Made by a program: the position numbers and the translations under genes. A stretch of DNA of 64,000 nucleotides from Levilactobacillus brevis. Lineage in GTDB: Bacteria; Bacillota; Bacilli; Lactobacillales; Lactobacillaceae. Shown piece by piece: positions 9,399 through 17,831 of the stretch. Each line of letters begins with the position of its first letter. The first letter of the stretch is position 1. The DNA is taken from contig CP032931.1 of NCBI GenBank assembly GCA_003666485.1, positions 372,001 to 436,000 on the forward strand, written 5' to 3'. Below the pieces are notes generated by a model. That model did no database searches, was not told the origin of the DNA, and saw only the letters and a list, made by a program, of their open reading frames with translations.

Positions 9399-9506
9399 GT
9401 TTCAGAGACTGCAAGTTTCCGGATATATTGGGGAAGACCGGCCCCACGTCTCAAACCAGCAACACTTAAACCACTAACATACAGACAAACAACTTAACTA
9501 ATCCAG

Positions 9507-9548
9507 AAAGTAGGTTCGCCACTCCCCCGTAGTGAACCTGCTTTTTGC
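9507..9548 (+). terminator. Terminator downstream of the reductase and structured element
   Basis: AGTAGGTTCGCCACT pairs with AGTGAACCTGCT around CCCCCGT and is followed by TTTTT. It lies about 230 bp after the reductase stop codon, leaving a long transcribed tail. Confidence 0.88.
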
Positions 9549-9663
9549 ATACCATTTATCCTGTTATAACCGATAGTTATACTACCGTATACAAACTAGG
9601 TCCTGGTATTTACCCAATAAGCGTGTAAACTAAGATTGAATTTAAAGATGATAGGAGGAAATA

Positions 9664-10680
9664 ATGATGCGTAAAGAAGCAAATCCTGTTTATCCAGCCG
9701 GTCAAGCGAATGTGGCCCACCGTAATCCCCAATTGCCAACGGGTGACCAGTCACAGGGTGCGGATAATTGGTATACCAGTTCACAGGTCGTCCAAACGCC
9801 GGTGACGTTTAAAAATCTCTACAACATGGATTTGGCAGGCAATCTGTTTGTCCCTAAGAATCTGGACGAAACGGTGACGCATCCCGCGATTATCGTGGGT
9901 GCTCCCAATGGTGCCGTTAAAGAGCAATCGGCCAATCTCTATGCCACCAAGTTAGCCGAAGCTGGCTTCATCACCTTGTCATTTGACCAAGTCTTCTGGG
10001 GCGACAGTGCCGGTAGCCCGCGTAACGCCATGGCACCGGACCTGTACTCTGATAGCTTTTCTGCAGGGGCAGACTATCTGACGACCCTGGCTACGGTAGA
10101 CGACACTAAGATTGGGGTGTTAGGCATCTGTGCTTCCGGAAGCTTTGCGCTGAATCAAGCGAAGGTGGATACTCGGTTGAAAGCCATTGCCACCGTCAGC
10201 TTGACCGACATGGGGGCAGTTGCCCGCGGCATGCGCGACGCCATGGGTGACCATACGATGGTTGATCAGGCGGCAACGCAACGGACGAAGGAAATGGCTG
10301 GTGCCGATCCGCTGTATACCAGTGGGACGCCAGAAGAAATTGGACCAGATTCCGACGCATTTTCTAAAGAATTCTATGACTTCTACCGCACACAGCGGGG
10401 AGCTGGTAATACCACGACTCAGCCAACACTGACGAGTTTTGTGAAATTGCTCAATTTCTATTCGCTGAGTGATATTGAAACGGTTGCGCCCCGGCCACTC
10501 CTGTTTATCGCCGGTGAGGACGCCATTTCACTCGGTTTCAGTAAGGATGCTTACACGGCTGCGGCGGAACCAAAGGAATTGTACCAGGTACCCTACGCCG
10601 GCCACGTGGATTTGTATGACCGGACAGAACTTATCCCGTTTGCCAAATTAACAACCTTTTTCACGGATAATTTGTCCTGA
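9664..10680 (+). CDS. Alpha/beta hydrolase with a Cys-type nucleophile elbow
   Basis: A 338-residue cytoplasmic alpha/beta hydrolase. The oxyanion region is IIVGAPNGAVKEQ; the nucleophile elbow reads GVLGICASGSFAL, where Cys rather than Ser occupies the usual centre of G-x-Nuc-x; the acid is probably the Asp of IAGEDA and the base the His of AGHVDLYD. This arrangement is seen in dienelactone-hydrolase-like and YcjY-like proteins of unknown substrate. Start ATG 9664 follows AGGAGG by a suitable distance; an ATG one codon later is equally possible. Monocistronic, between two terminators, in a neighbourhood rich in oxidoreductases. Confidence 0.85.
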   Translation: MMRKEANPVYPAGQANVAHRNPQLPTGDQSQGADNWYTSSQVVQTPVTFKNLYNMDLAGNLFVPKNLDETVTHPAIIVGAPNGAVKEQSANLYATKLAEAGFITLSFDQVFWGDSAGSPRNAMAPDLYSDSFSAGADYLTTLATVDDTKIGVLGICASGSFALNQAKVDTRLKAIATVSLTDMGAVARGMRDAMGDHTMVDQAATQRTKEMAGADPLYTSGTPEEIGPDSDAFSKEFYDFYRTQRGAGNTTTQPTLTSFVKLLNFYSLSDIETVAPRPLLFIAGEDAISLGFSKDAYTAAAEPKELYQVPYAGHVDLYDRTELIPFAKLTTFFTDNLS

Positions 10681-10688
10681 TAGTGTTA

Positions 10689-10718
10689 AGAGATGGCGAT
10701 TGGGCTATCTCTTTTTTT
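10689..10718 (+). terminator. Terminator of the alpha/beta hydrolase gene
   Basis: GAGATGGC and GCTATCTC form a short stem followed by seven T residues, directly after the stop codon. Confidence 0.85.
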
Positions 10719-10831
10719 ACGAACATCTATGTTTAAAACGCATATAAATCTATTTATAATAAGTATTTGCTATAGCAACAACTGACCACTATACTGACCC
10801 TTAACGAATTCACCAACGGAGGTAAGAGCAT

Positions 10832-11416
10832 ATGACAGAACCAACAATTTTCCAACGCGCCTTGGCCGGCCAGCCGCTAGACTTTACGGGTGCTGACTTT
10901 CAAGAAATCGACCGCACCGTTCAACGGACACAAGAACTTTTGAAACGCTTCAACAATCAGGACCAAACGCCAGAGCAGCGACGGACCACGCTCAGTCAGG
11001 TCGTGGGTTACGAGGTACCAGCCTCAGCGGAAATCAACGCCCCGCTACACAGCGATTTTGGTCCGCATATTTTCATTGGCGAGGATGTTTACATCAATCA
11101 AGACGTGATGTTTACTGACTTGGGGGGCATCTACCTGGGGCGTGGCGCCTTGATTGGCCCGCGGGCAACGCTGATCACCGTCAACCATTTGGAAGACCCG
11201 GCGCATCGACGCGACGTTCAGGCCAAGGCCATCCACATTAAGGACAATGCCTGGATCGGTGCCGGGGCCATGATCTTGCCCGGCGTCACGGTCGGTCAAA
11301 ACGCCATCGTGGGAGCCGGGGCCATCGTCACCAAAGACGTCCCCGCCAACACGGTGGTCGTCGGCTCACCAGCCCGGGTGTTGCGGCGAATCAAGGGCGC
11401 ACCGGCAGCTGATTAG
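10832..11416 (+). CDS. Sugar O-acetyltransferase (maltose/galactoside acetyltransferase-like)
   Basis: A 194-residue left-handed beta-helix acetyltransferase. The C-terminal half carries hexapeptide repeats (IGAGAMILPGVTVGQNAIVGAG and following turns) and the catalytic His in LITVNHLEDPAHR, which deprotonates the sugar hydroxyl for transfer from acetyl-CoA. The N-terminal helical part with the GYEVPASAEINAP lead-in is usual for LacA/Maa/NodL-like enzymes, which act as trimers in the cytosol. Ribosome site GGAGGTAAG precedes ATG 10832. The acceptor sugar cannot be told; a detoxifying role on non-metabolised sugars is common for the family. Confidence 0.88.
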   Translation: MTEPTIFQRALAGQPLDFTGADFQEIDRTVQRTQELLKRFNNQDQTPEQRRTTLSQVVGYEVPASAEINAPLHSDFGPHIFIGEDVYINQDVMFTDLGGIYLGRGALIGPRATLITVNHLEDPAHRRDVQAKAIHIKDNAWIGAGAMILPGVTVGQNAIVGAGAIVTKDVPANTVVVGSPARVLRRIKGAPAAD

Positions 11417-11433
11417 TAAAATTAGATGCAGTC

Positions 11434-11479
11434 AAAACAGACAGACCATTTTCGTGTTGAGAAGGGTCTGCCTGTTTTT
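11434..11479 (+). terminator. Terminator of the acetyltransferase gene
   Basis: AAACAGACAGACC pairs with GGGTCTGCCTGTTT, followed by T residues, just after the stop. Confidence 0.88.
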
Positions 11480-11557
11480 AGTGAGTTATTTAAAATTGAA
11501 ATGTCACCACGCTATGGGACGGCGGTACGACGTCAGATGCTGACAATCAACACAAAC

Positions 11558-11738
11558 TAGCCGAGAGTGAAGTGAAATCTAGGCTCAGCCGGGGAATTTT
11601 GTAGTGAACTTTGCTACTAAATTGGTGACTTTGAGACGTGGTTTTCGGCTCAAAGCAAGGTTCGAGACCGATTTTTGGCTCGGACCGTCCTTCCCCAGCG
11701 TTCCAGCTTAGAATTTCACGTAACGGTAAGGCGGCTAG
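11558..11738 (+). repeat. F1 intergenic repeat, copy 2
   Basis: A full-length but diverged copy. Its closing helix has its own sequence (left GTGAAATCTAGGC, right GCTTAGAATTTCAC) that still pairs, and arm 1 is GAATTTTGTAG..CTACTAAATT instead of the GC-rich version in other copies. The loop motifs of arms 2 and 3 (ACGTGGTTTTCGG and AGACCG..TTTTTGGCTCGG) are conserved. It occupies the gap between convergent genes. Confidence 0.88.
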
Positions 11739-11754
11739 CAAAAACAACGTTGCC

Positions 11755-12642
11755 TCAATCAGTCGGCGCCAGTTCCCAGCACACTTGGTCCAACAGCGCC
11801 TGAGCCGCCGCGGAAAGTCGTTGACCCTTCAGCCAGACCAGGCTGGACCCCGAAGAAATCCGTGGTTCCAGGGGCACGAAGGTCAGGTCGGACTGGTTGG
11901 TGTTGATGATACCATCAAGTCCCAGCGCGTTGCCGACCCCCGCGGATACCAGTAGTGACGCGTTGTACAGCAGGTTATAGGTGGCGACGACGGTCAGTTC
12001 ATCGCTAGTGAAGCCGAACAGATCGTGAATCCGTTTGTCGCCGCCCTGTTGGGGCAAAATCAAGCGAGAGCTGGCCACGTCCGCCAGACTGACCGTGGCT
12101 TGCTGCGCCAATGGTGAGCTATTTTGGACCAACAGCCCCCAGCGACTTTCTCCAGGTAGCCGGCAGAAATCATAGTCGGACTTGTCGATGGGTTCCATGA
12201 CCACGCCGAAGTCAAAGACGCCGGCCATCAGCTCGCGGTGAATATCGGCAGCGTCCATGCTGACCAGGTGAATGCTGACGTGGGGGTGCTGGGTATTGAG
12301 GTGACCGATGGCTTGGGCGACCGTCAACATGCTGCGGGCCTCGGCACTGCCGATATAGACGGACCCGCTGATGTCGGCTTCTTGATGAATGTTGGCCAGC
12401 GTCTTGTCTGTGAGCGATAGGATCTGCTTGGCTTGGTGCGCGAAATATTCGCCATCCGCGGTCAGCTGAATGGTGCGGTTGCCGCGGACGAACAGGGTAG
12501 TGTCCAGTTCTTCTTCCAAGTCCTTGAGTTGTCGCGACACGGTCGGCTGTGACACGTGGAGCCGCTCGGCCGCCTGGCTAATATTTTGTTCCTGCACGAC
12601 CATCAAAAAGTAGCGTAAGACCCGTAATTCCATGGCACTCAT
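11755..12642 (-). CDS. LysR-family transcriptional regulator
   Basis: A 295-residue regulator of standard length. The N-terminal winged helix-turn-helix is clear (MELRVLRYFLMVVQEQNISQAAERLHVSQPTVSRQLKDLEEELDT), followed by the substrate-binding domain (GSVYIGSAEARSMLTVAQAI). It is divergent from the DUF2255 gene at 12746 with about 100 bp between them, so it probably controls that gene and perhaps the operon beyond. Start: ATG at 12642 gives a four-residue lead (MSAM) and a second ATG three codons later at 12633 gives MELRVLRYF; GGAGATG on the minus strand overlaps or precedes both. The effector is not predictable. Confidence 0.92.
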   Translation of the reverse strand: MSAMELRVLRYFLMVVQEQNISQAAERLHVSQPTVSRQLKDLEEELDTTLFVRGNRTIQLTADGEYFAHQAKQILSLTDKTLANIHQEADISGSVYIGSAEARSMLTVAQAIGHLNTQHPHVSIHLVSMDAADIHRELMAGVFDFGVVMEPIDKSDYDFCRLPGESRWGLLVQNSSPLAQQATVSLADVASSRLILPQQGGDKRIHDLFGFTSDELTVVATYNLLYNASLLVSAGVGNALGLDGIINTNQSDLTFVPLEPRISSGSSLVWLKGQRLSAAAQALLDQVCWELAPTD

Positions 12643-12745
12643 CTCCTATAACTAATTTGTATACGTTTTGATTTAATATAAGCATTAGACAGATGAAATG
12701 TCAAGCCGTAAGATGGGTCTTGTAAAGAAAAGAGGAGGGCGACAC

Positions 12746-13114
12746 ATGAAGAATTGGACGCCACAACAGTTACAACGATTCGCGGTCGCCGATGACCTGC
12801 GGATTTCCCCATTTTATAGTGATGGCAAGACTTACGGGACGCCAACCTGGATCTGGTCGGTGGTCGTCGCTGATCGCCTGTACGTGCGGGCGTGGCACGG
12901 GACGCGGTCGTCTTGGTATCGCTCCGCCGTGCAGCAACGGGCCGGGCGCATTTATCTGGATGGCCAAAACTTCTCGGTAACGTTTGCCCCAGCAACGGAT
13001 CAAACGGCCCAAGTCGACGCGGCCTATCGCCAAAAATACGGTCAGAGCGCGTACTTATTACCGATGATTCAGGCCGGCCCGCAAGCCGCCACCGTTGAAA
13101 TTTTTCCGCGTTAA
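12746..13114 (+). CDS. DUF2255 family protein (second paralogue)
   Basis: A 122-residue paralogue of the protein at 7648-8037. Matching segments are WSVVVADRLYVRAWHGTRSSWYRSA and the terminal LLPMIQAGPQAATVEIFPR. Start ATG 12746 is preferred over an upstream ATG because AGAGGAGGG lies at the correct distance before it. It opens a run of plus-strand genes (MerR regulator, aldo-keto reductase, NAD(P)-binding protein, amidohydrolase, aldo-keto reductase) and is divergent from a LysR regulator. Function of the family is unknown; the repeated pairing with reductases suggests a redox or carbonyl stress role, which is inference. Confidence 0.85.
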   Translation: MKNWTPQQLQRFAVADDLRISPFYSDGKTYGTPTWIWSVVVADRLYVRAWHGTRSSWYRSAVQQRAGRIYLDGQNFSVTFAPATDQTAQVDAAYRQKYGQSAYLLPMIQAGPQAATVEIFPR

Positions 13115-13164
13115 GTCTTGCGGTCACAGTTATTGTTTCCAGTGCGTTGACAGGAGGTCGTTCC

Positions 13165-13530
13165 GTGAAAATCAATGAAGCAGCAAAGCAATTACACACC
13201 AGCGCCTGGACGTTACGGTATTACGAAGAGATTGGCGTCTTGGCGCCAGTCGCCCGTATCAGTGGCATGCGCGACTATCAATCCGCTGATCTGGCCCGAA
13301 TTCGTGAGATCCTGGATTTGCGGGCGTGCGGCGTGACGCTGGAAGAAATCAAACATTTCTTGCAACTGGAAACGACCGCCAATTCGACGGCGGCCCAGCG
13401 CACACTACTGACGGGACAGGCTGATGAGTTGCGCACGCAAATTACCGAGTTAGAAGCGACGTTGGCTCGGTTGGAAACGAAGATTGAGACATTACCAGTA
13501 AAGGAGTTCGTTAGCAATGGCACAAATTAA
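13165..13530 (+). CDS. MerR-family transcriptional regulator
   Basis: A 121-residue regulator with the MerR DNA-binding region (KINEAAKQLHTSAWTLRYYEE then GVLAPVARISGMRDYQ) and a short coiled-coil dimerisation helix (AADELRTQITELEATLARLETKIE type). It lacks the cysteine-rich metal-binding tail of CueR/ZntR, fitting the aldehyde/redox-responsive AdhR group often found beside aldo-keto reductases. GTG 13165 is the likely start because AGGAGGT overlaps the in-frame TTG at 13147. The stop overlaps the next gene by 14 nt, so the two are translationally coupled. Confidence 0.9.
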   Translation: MKINEAAKQLHTSAWTLRYYEEIGVLAPVARISGMRDYQSADLARIREILDLRACGVTLEEIKHFLQLETTANSTAAQRTLLTGQADELRTQITELEATLARLETKIETLPVKEFVSNGTN

Positions 13531-14368
13531 ATTAAACAATGGGTTGATGATGCCGCTACAGGGTTACGGCGTTTTCCAAATCCCTGATCAGCAGCAGTGT
13601 GAACGAGCTGTCTTGGATGCTTTGGCGACGGGCTACCGGTTGATTGATACCGCCGCGGCGTACGGTAACGAAGGCGCAGTTGGCCGGGCCATTCAGCGCA
13701 GTAACGTTGACCGTGCCGACCTGTTTATTTCGTCCAAAGTCTGGATTCAAGACGCCGGGTATGACCAAACACTGGCATCCTTCAACCGGACATTAGCCAA
13801 TCTCCAGACGGATTACCTGGACTTGTACCTGATTCACATGCCGTATGGCGATTATCAGGGCAGTTGGCGGGCCATGGAAGACCTGTATGCGGCCGGCAAA
13901 ATTAAGGCCATCGGCGTCTGCAATTTCGAAGCGGACCGGTTATTAGACTTGATTTTGAGCAATCACGTGGTACCAGCAGTCGACCAGATGGAGACCCATC
14001 CATTCACCCAACAAAAGGCGTTACGGTCGGTGCTACAACAGTATGGTATCAAGTTGATGGCCTGGGCGCCATTTGCGGAAGGCCAACGGGGACTGTTCAC
14101 GCAGCCCGTTCTCAAGGCCATTGGTGACCAGTACGGCAAGACACCGGCCCAGGTTACCTTGCGCTGGCTGTTACAAAATGACATCGTGGCGATTCCCAAG
14201 TCAGTCCACGCGGACCGGATGGCGCAGAATTTTGCCATCAACGATTTTACGCTTAGCCCGGCAGACATGGTTCAAATTGCAACATTGGACACAGAACAGC
14301 CTGTTATCCTGCAGATTCGGGCACTTCCCGAGGTCTTTCGGCTGCATGGCATGACGATTACGCAGTAA
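13517..14368 (+). CDS. Aldo-keto reductase (AKR5-like), coupled to MerR
   Basis: A 283-residue NADPH-dependent reductase. Tetrad residues are in LIDTAAAYGNE (Asp, Tyr), ISSKVWIQ (Lys) and YLIHMPYG (His); the nicotinamide/phosphate site is in VAIPKSVHADRMAQN. Its start lies inside the end of the MerR gene, with AAGGAG upstream, a layout typical of an aldehyde-induced operon in which MerR controls its own reductase. It is about 40 % like the reductase at 8433 by eye in these motifs. Substrate unknown. Confidence 0.92.
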   Translation: MAQIKLNNGLMMPLQGYGVFQIPDQQQCERAVLDALATGYRLIDTAAAYGNEGAVGRAIQRSNVDRADLFISSKVWIQDAGYDQTLASFNRTLANLQTDYLDLYLIHMPYGDYQGSWRAMEDLYAAGKIKAIGVCNFEADRLLDLILSNHVVPAVDQMETHPFTQQKALRSVLQQYGIKLMAWAPFAEGQRGLFTQPVLKAIGDQYGKTPAQVTLRWLLQNDIVAIPKSVHADRMAQNFAINDFTLSPADMVQIATLDTEQPVILQIRALPEVFRLHGMTITQ

Positions 14369-14466
14369 CGCGGCAGTTGATAGAATCAGTATCTATGATG
14401 CTTCATCACCCTTATGATGAAGCTAGGCAAGCGGGCAATCTAGCCCAAAATTAGGAGGAAAAACCA

Positions 14467-15108
14467 ATGACAAAAATTTTAATTCTCGGTGCACACGGTG
14501 CCATGGCACAATTACTCACGCAACGGTTGTTAAATGAAACAAGGGACACGCTGGTCTTGTTCTTGCGCAATGCGGCGCGGCTCAACCAGTACGCGGATGA
14601 TCCGCGGGTGACACTGGTCGATGGGGATGTCCACGACACGGCGGCAGTGGCTGAAGCCATGGCTGGTGTTGATGTGGTTTACTCCAACCTGGGTGGTGAG
14701 GACCTCGACGTGCAGACCCAAAGCGTGGTCGATGCCATGCAGCAGGCGCACCAAACACGTTTGATCTACATCAGTTCCTTGGGCGCTCACCACGAGGTTC
14801 CGGGAAAATTTGGCGAATGGAACGAACGCATGATTGGCGCGTACCTGCCGGCTTTCCGGAAGACCAGCGAGTTGGTTGAAAAGTCTGGACTAACCTATAC
14901 TGAGATTCGCCCAGCCTGGTTGACGGACAACGACGAGGTCGACTACGAAGTCACCACGCTGGCCGACGGTTTCAAGGGCACCGAAGTCTCACGACAAAGT
15001 GTGGCCGACTTCGCCTTGAAGGTCATCAACGACCCCAGCACCTATCAAAACACCAGCGTCGGTCTGGACAAGGCCGGGACTGACGGCGACCAACCCAGCT
15101 GGTATTAA
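14467..15108 (+). CDS. NAD(P)-binding protein, NmrA/SDR_a5-like
   Basis: A 213-residue atypical short-chain dehydrogenase-like protein. The nucleotide-binding turn is ILGAHGAMAQLL (residues about 5-16) and an acidic/hydrophobic beta-strand VDVVYSNLGGEDL follows, then IYISSLGAH and a C-terminal EIRPAWLTDNDEVDY. The classical YxxxK is not obvious, as is usual in NmrA-like quinone reductase or regulator relatives. It sits third in the operon with GGAGGAAAA before the ATG. It may be a quinone/aldehyde reductase or a redox sensor. Confidence 0.82.
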   Translation: MTKILILGAHGAMAQLLTQRLLNETRDTLVLFLRNAARLNQYADDPRVTLVDGDVHDTAAVAEAMAGVDVVYSNLGGEDLDVQTQSVVDAMQQAHQTRLIYISSLGAHHEVPGKFGEWNERMIGAYLPAFRKTSELVEKSGLTYTEIRPAWLTDNDEVDYEVTTLADGFKGTEVSRQSVADFALKVINDPSTYQNTSVGLDKAGTDGDQPSWY

Positions 15109-15119
15109 GGAGCGCAACG

Positions 15120-16040
15120 ATGACAGTGATCGATGTTTTCGCCCACATCTTACCGCCGAAGTTTTTGGCACAGATGCAGGCACTAAATCCCCAGATTTTG
15201 GATCAATTTCCTTATATGAAAAATGCCTTACTGACAGATTTGGACCAGCATAAAGCCAGTCTACCAGCCGACCACCAACAGGTCTTATCGGCGGTCAACC
15301 TGAATCCGGAAGACTTCTTTGAACCGGACCAAGCGGCCGAGCTGTGCCGCAGTGCCAACGCCGAATTGGCCGCCATTGTGCGGGCCAACCGCGATGTCTT
15401 TCCGGCAGGCGTGGCAATGTTACCAATGAACAACGTGCCAGCCGCCCTGCAGATCATTGACGAGCAGGTCGCCGGCAGTGACGCGTTGGTCGGTGTCCAG
15501 CTGTTCACCCGAGCTAAGGGTGAGTCGATCGCCGCACCAGTCTATCGACCGATTTTTGCCAAACTGGCCGAGGTCGGGGCACCCATTTGGCTCCACCCCG
15601 TCTTTGACGACCGCAAGCCTGACAACAACCTGAGTTTCAGCTGGGAATACGAGTTGACGCAGGCCATGGACGGCATCGTGGCGGCGGGCTATTTCCGCCA
15701 ATTCCCGCAACTCAAGGTGATCGTCCACCACGCCGGGGCAATGATTCCGTTCTTCAGTCAGCGGATTAAGTACATTCAGTCGGCGGAAAACTACGCGGAC
15801 TTTCAGAAATTTTACGTGGACACCGCCATTTTGGGCAATCCACAAGCGCTGGACCTGGCCGCCGATTTCTTTGGCCGCGACCACGTCTTGTTCGGCACGG
15901 ATTCGCCGTTTGGCATTCCACCAGTCGGCCCAACCGCCGTGATTGAAGATGCGGTCCAACACATGGCGGTGTCGCCAGCGGAACGACAACAGATTTTCAG
16001 TGGTAATTGGCTGCGACTCAGTGGCCAGAAAGAAGCTTAG
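15120..16040 (+). CDS. Amidohydrolase-2 family protein (ACMSD-like), one metal-site His replaced
   Basis: A 306-residue TIM-barrel protein of the aminocarboxymuconate-semialdehyde decarboxylase/resorcylate decarboxylase group. Metal-site pieces are visible: a His in PIWLHPVFDD, a His pair in VIVHHAGAMIP and the Asp of LFGTDSPFG. The N-terminal motif is DVFAHILPPKF, where most relatives have an HxH (or ExH) pair, so Phe7 replaces the first ligand. It could be a metal-independent or altered decarboxylase/hydrolase of a small aromatic or enol acid. AAGGAG lies 12 nt before the ATG; it follows the NmrA-like gene by 11 nt. Confidence 0.85.
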   Translation: MTVIDVFAHILPPKFLAQMQALNPQILDQFPYMKNALLTDLDQHKASLPADHQQVLSAVNLNPEDFFEPDQAAELCRSANAELAAIVRANRDVFPAGVAMLPMNNVPAALQIIDEQVAGSDALVGVQLFTRAKGESIAAPVYRPIFAKLAEVGAPIWLHPVFDDRKPDNNLSFSWEYELTQAMDGIVAAGYFRQFPQLKVIVHHAGAMIPFFSQRIKYIQSAENYADFQKFYVDTAILGNPQALDLAADFFGRDHVLFGTDSPFGIPPVGPTAVIEDAVQHMAVSPAERQQIFSGNWLRLSGQKEA

Positions 16041-16042
16041 AT

Positions 16043-17050
16043 ATGGAATACACGAAGTTAGGACATACAGGCTTAGACGTTTCCCGGCTGTGCTTGGGCA
16101 CGATGGGCTTTGGCAACGCGTCGACGGGGATGTTTCCCTGGGCGGTCGACGAGGCCAAGAGTACAGCGGTCATCAAGCAAGCATTGGACTTGGGCATCAA
16201 CTTTTTTGACACGGCCAACATTTACTCTCGCGGTGACAGCGAACGGTTCGTGGGCCAGGCACTGAAACGCTTGGCGCATCGCGACCAAATCGTGTTGGCG
16301 ACCAAGGTGTTCTTCACCCCAGAACAGGCGCCTAACGTGGCTGGGTTGTCGCGCAAGGCCATCCTGTCGCAAATCGACCAGAGCCTGGAACGCCTCCAAA
16401 CGGATTACGTGGACCTGTACATCATCCACCGCTGGGACTATCACACGCCAATCGAGGAAACCATGGAAGCCCTGCATGACGTGGTGAAGTCCGGCAAGGC
16501 CCGCTACATTGGGGCGTCAGCGATGTTTGCCTGGCAATTTGAAAAGGCTCAAGCGGTTGCGGAACAACATGGCTGGACCAAGTTTGTGTCGATGCAAAAT
16601 CACCTGAACCTCTTGTACCGCGAGGAAGAACGGGAAATGTTGCCGCTGTGCGCGGACCAAGACATTGCGGTGACACCTTACAGCCCGTTGGCATCCGGTC
16701 GTTTGACCCGTGACTGGGCCGGCGAGACCAAACGCTACGCTACCGACGACGTTGCCCGTTCTAAGTACGACGACAGCAAGCAACTGGACCTGCCGATCAT
16801 CCAACGGGTTGGTGAGATTGCTGACAAATACGGCGTGGACCGCGTGCAAGTCGCTTTGGCCTGGCTGCTACAAAAGCCAACCGTCACGGCGCCCATCATC
16901 GGCGCCACCAAGACCAGTCACCTGACGGGTGCGGTCAAGGCGTTGGACCTGAAGCTCACACCAGAAGACGTCCACTACCTGGAAGACCCGTACCTGCCAC
17001 ACGAACTGGTGGGACCACTGACTTCTGATCAAATGAATTATCAACGTTAA
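16043..17050 (+). CDS. Aldo-keto reductase (YajO/AKR11-like)
   Basis: A 335-residue reductase of the longer, oxidoreductase-type AKR group. Start ATG 16043 (MEYTKLGHTGLDVSRLCLGTMGFG) lies two bases after the amidohydrolase stop; an upstream in-frame ATG would overlap that gene by 34 nt. Tetrad: FFDTANIYSRGDSE (Asp, Tyr), LATKVFF (Lys), LYIIHRWD (His). The C-terminal VTAPIIGATKTSHL binds the cofactor phosphate. It closes the MerR-led operon. Such enzymes act on aromatic or branched aldehydes and deoxyketoses; the substrate here is open. Confidence 0.9.
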   Translation: MEYTKLGHTGLDVSRLCLGTMGFGNASTGMFPWAVDEAKSTAVIKQALDLGINFFDTANIYSRGDSERFVGQALKRLAHRDQIVLATKVFFTPEQAPNVAGLSRKAILSQIDQSLERLQTDYVDLYIIHRWDYHTPIEETMEALHDVVKSGKARYIGASAMFAWQFEKAQAVAEQHGWTKFVSMQNHLNLLYREEEREMLPLCADQDIAVTPYSPLASGRLTRDWAGETKRYATDDVARSKYDDSKQLDLPIIQRVGEIADKYGVDRVQVALAWLLQKPTVTAPIIGATKTSHLTGAVKALDLKLTPEDVHYLEDPYLPHELVGPLTSDQMNYQR

Positions 17051-17085
17051 CTAAAAATTAGTTTTCGAATACAAGTTGGTCCGTG

Positions 17086-17265
17086 CTGGCCGCCTTACCG
17101 TTCGCCAAATTTGGACCGTGACGCTGTGGGAAGGACCGGTCGAAGCCAAAGGGCGGTCTTCAACCTCGCTTCGAGCCGAAAGTCACGTCTCGAAGACGCC
17201 CGTTTCCAAGCAGTTCACTTGCAAACGCCCACGGCTGAGTCCAAATTTAGCTCACTCTCGGCTAG
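17086..17265 (-). repeat. F1 intergenic repeat, copy 3 (inverted)
   Basis: Full-length copy in minus orientation, immediately downstream of the reductase operon. The closing helix pairs CGCCAAATTTGGACC with a GAGTCCAAATTTAGC partner. Arm 1 is short (GTTTGCAAG..CTTGGAAAC), like the copy at 34039. Arm 2 is TTCGAG..CTCGAA rather than TTTGAG..CTCAAA, a paired change. Confidence 0.88.
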
Positions 17266-17350
17266 GTAGTCGATTACCCACTAATGTTCATAATCACTGT
17301 CGGTTGGGTATTATCAGGTGTCTTTGCACTTGTTTTAAAATAGTCATGTG

Positions 17351-17396
17351 AAGCTTGGACCAGAAGGCGGTTAGTTGCCTTTTGGTCCAAGCTTTT
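17351..17396 (+). terminator. Strong terminator 300 bp after the reductase operon
   Basis: AAGCTTGGACCAGAAGGC pairs with GCCTTTTGGTCCAAGCTT followed by TTT. The F1 copy at 17086 would lie inside the transcript that ends here. Confidence 0.88.
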
Positions 17397-17523
17397 CGGC
17401 TAATATAACTGCGAGTTGGCTCTGACGCGTTAGTGCTTGTCGTAACCGTACGTTTTTTAAAGGCCAGTAATAAAGCCAGCTAGCACTAAGGGCCAAACCA
17501 GTTGGTGGTTTACGATTACCCAA

Positions 17524-17714
17524 GTAGCCGGGAGTCCGCCAAATATGGGTTCAGCCGTGGGAGTTTCCTTAGCGGCGCAGTTCGTGCCGCTAAGGAAACT
17601 GGCGTCTTTGAGACGCGGTTTTCGGCTCAAAGGCGAGGTGTCGAGACCGTACTATGGCTCGACCCGTCCGCCCACAGCGTTCCGACCCATATTTGGCGAA
17701 CGGTAGGCGGCCAG
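17524..17714 (+). repeat. F1 intergenic repeat, copy 4
   Basis: Full-length plus-orientation copy, only 260 bp from the inverted copy 3. Closing helix GTCCGCCAAATATGGGT with ACCCATATTTGGCGAAC. Arm 1 is GTTTCCTTAGCGGC..GCCGCTAAGGAAAC, a perfect 14-bp stem different from copy 1. Confidence 0.9.
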
Positions 17715-17831
17715 CACGGATAGTGCAACCGTTTGGCTTGGTATGATGGCTCAGTAAGACAATCTGGTCGCCAGAGTTGTGTCACCTCAGGTGGTATGCT
17801 AGTGTGAAGGCCAGAAAGGGGTTTTCACAGA

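Noticed and set aside
11638..11955. Open frame starting inside an F1 copy
   Set aside because: It joins repeat sequence to the antisense of the LysR gene and has no ribosome site; other F1 copies give different, unrelated frames.
17502..17723. Open frames across F1 copies (also at 17076, 34045, 44052, 46820)
   Set aside because: Reading frames are not conserved between copies while the paired structure is, so the repeats are not coding.
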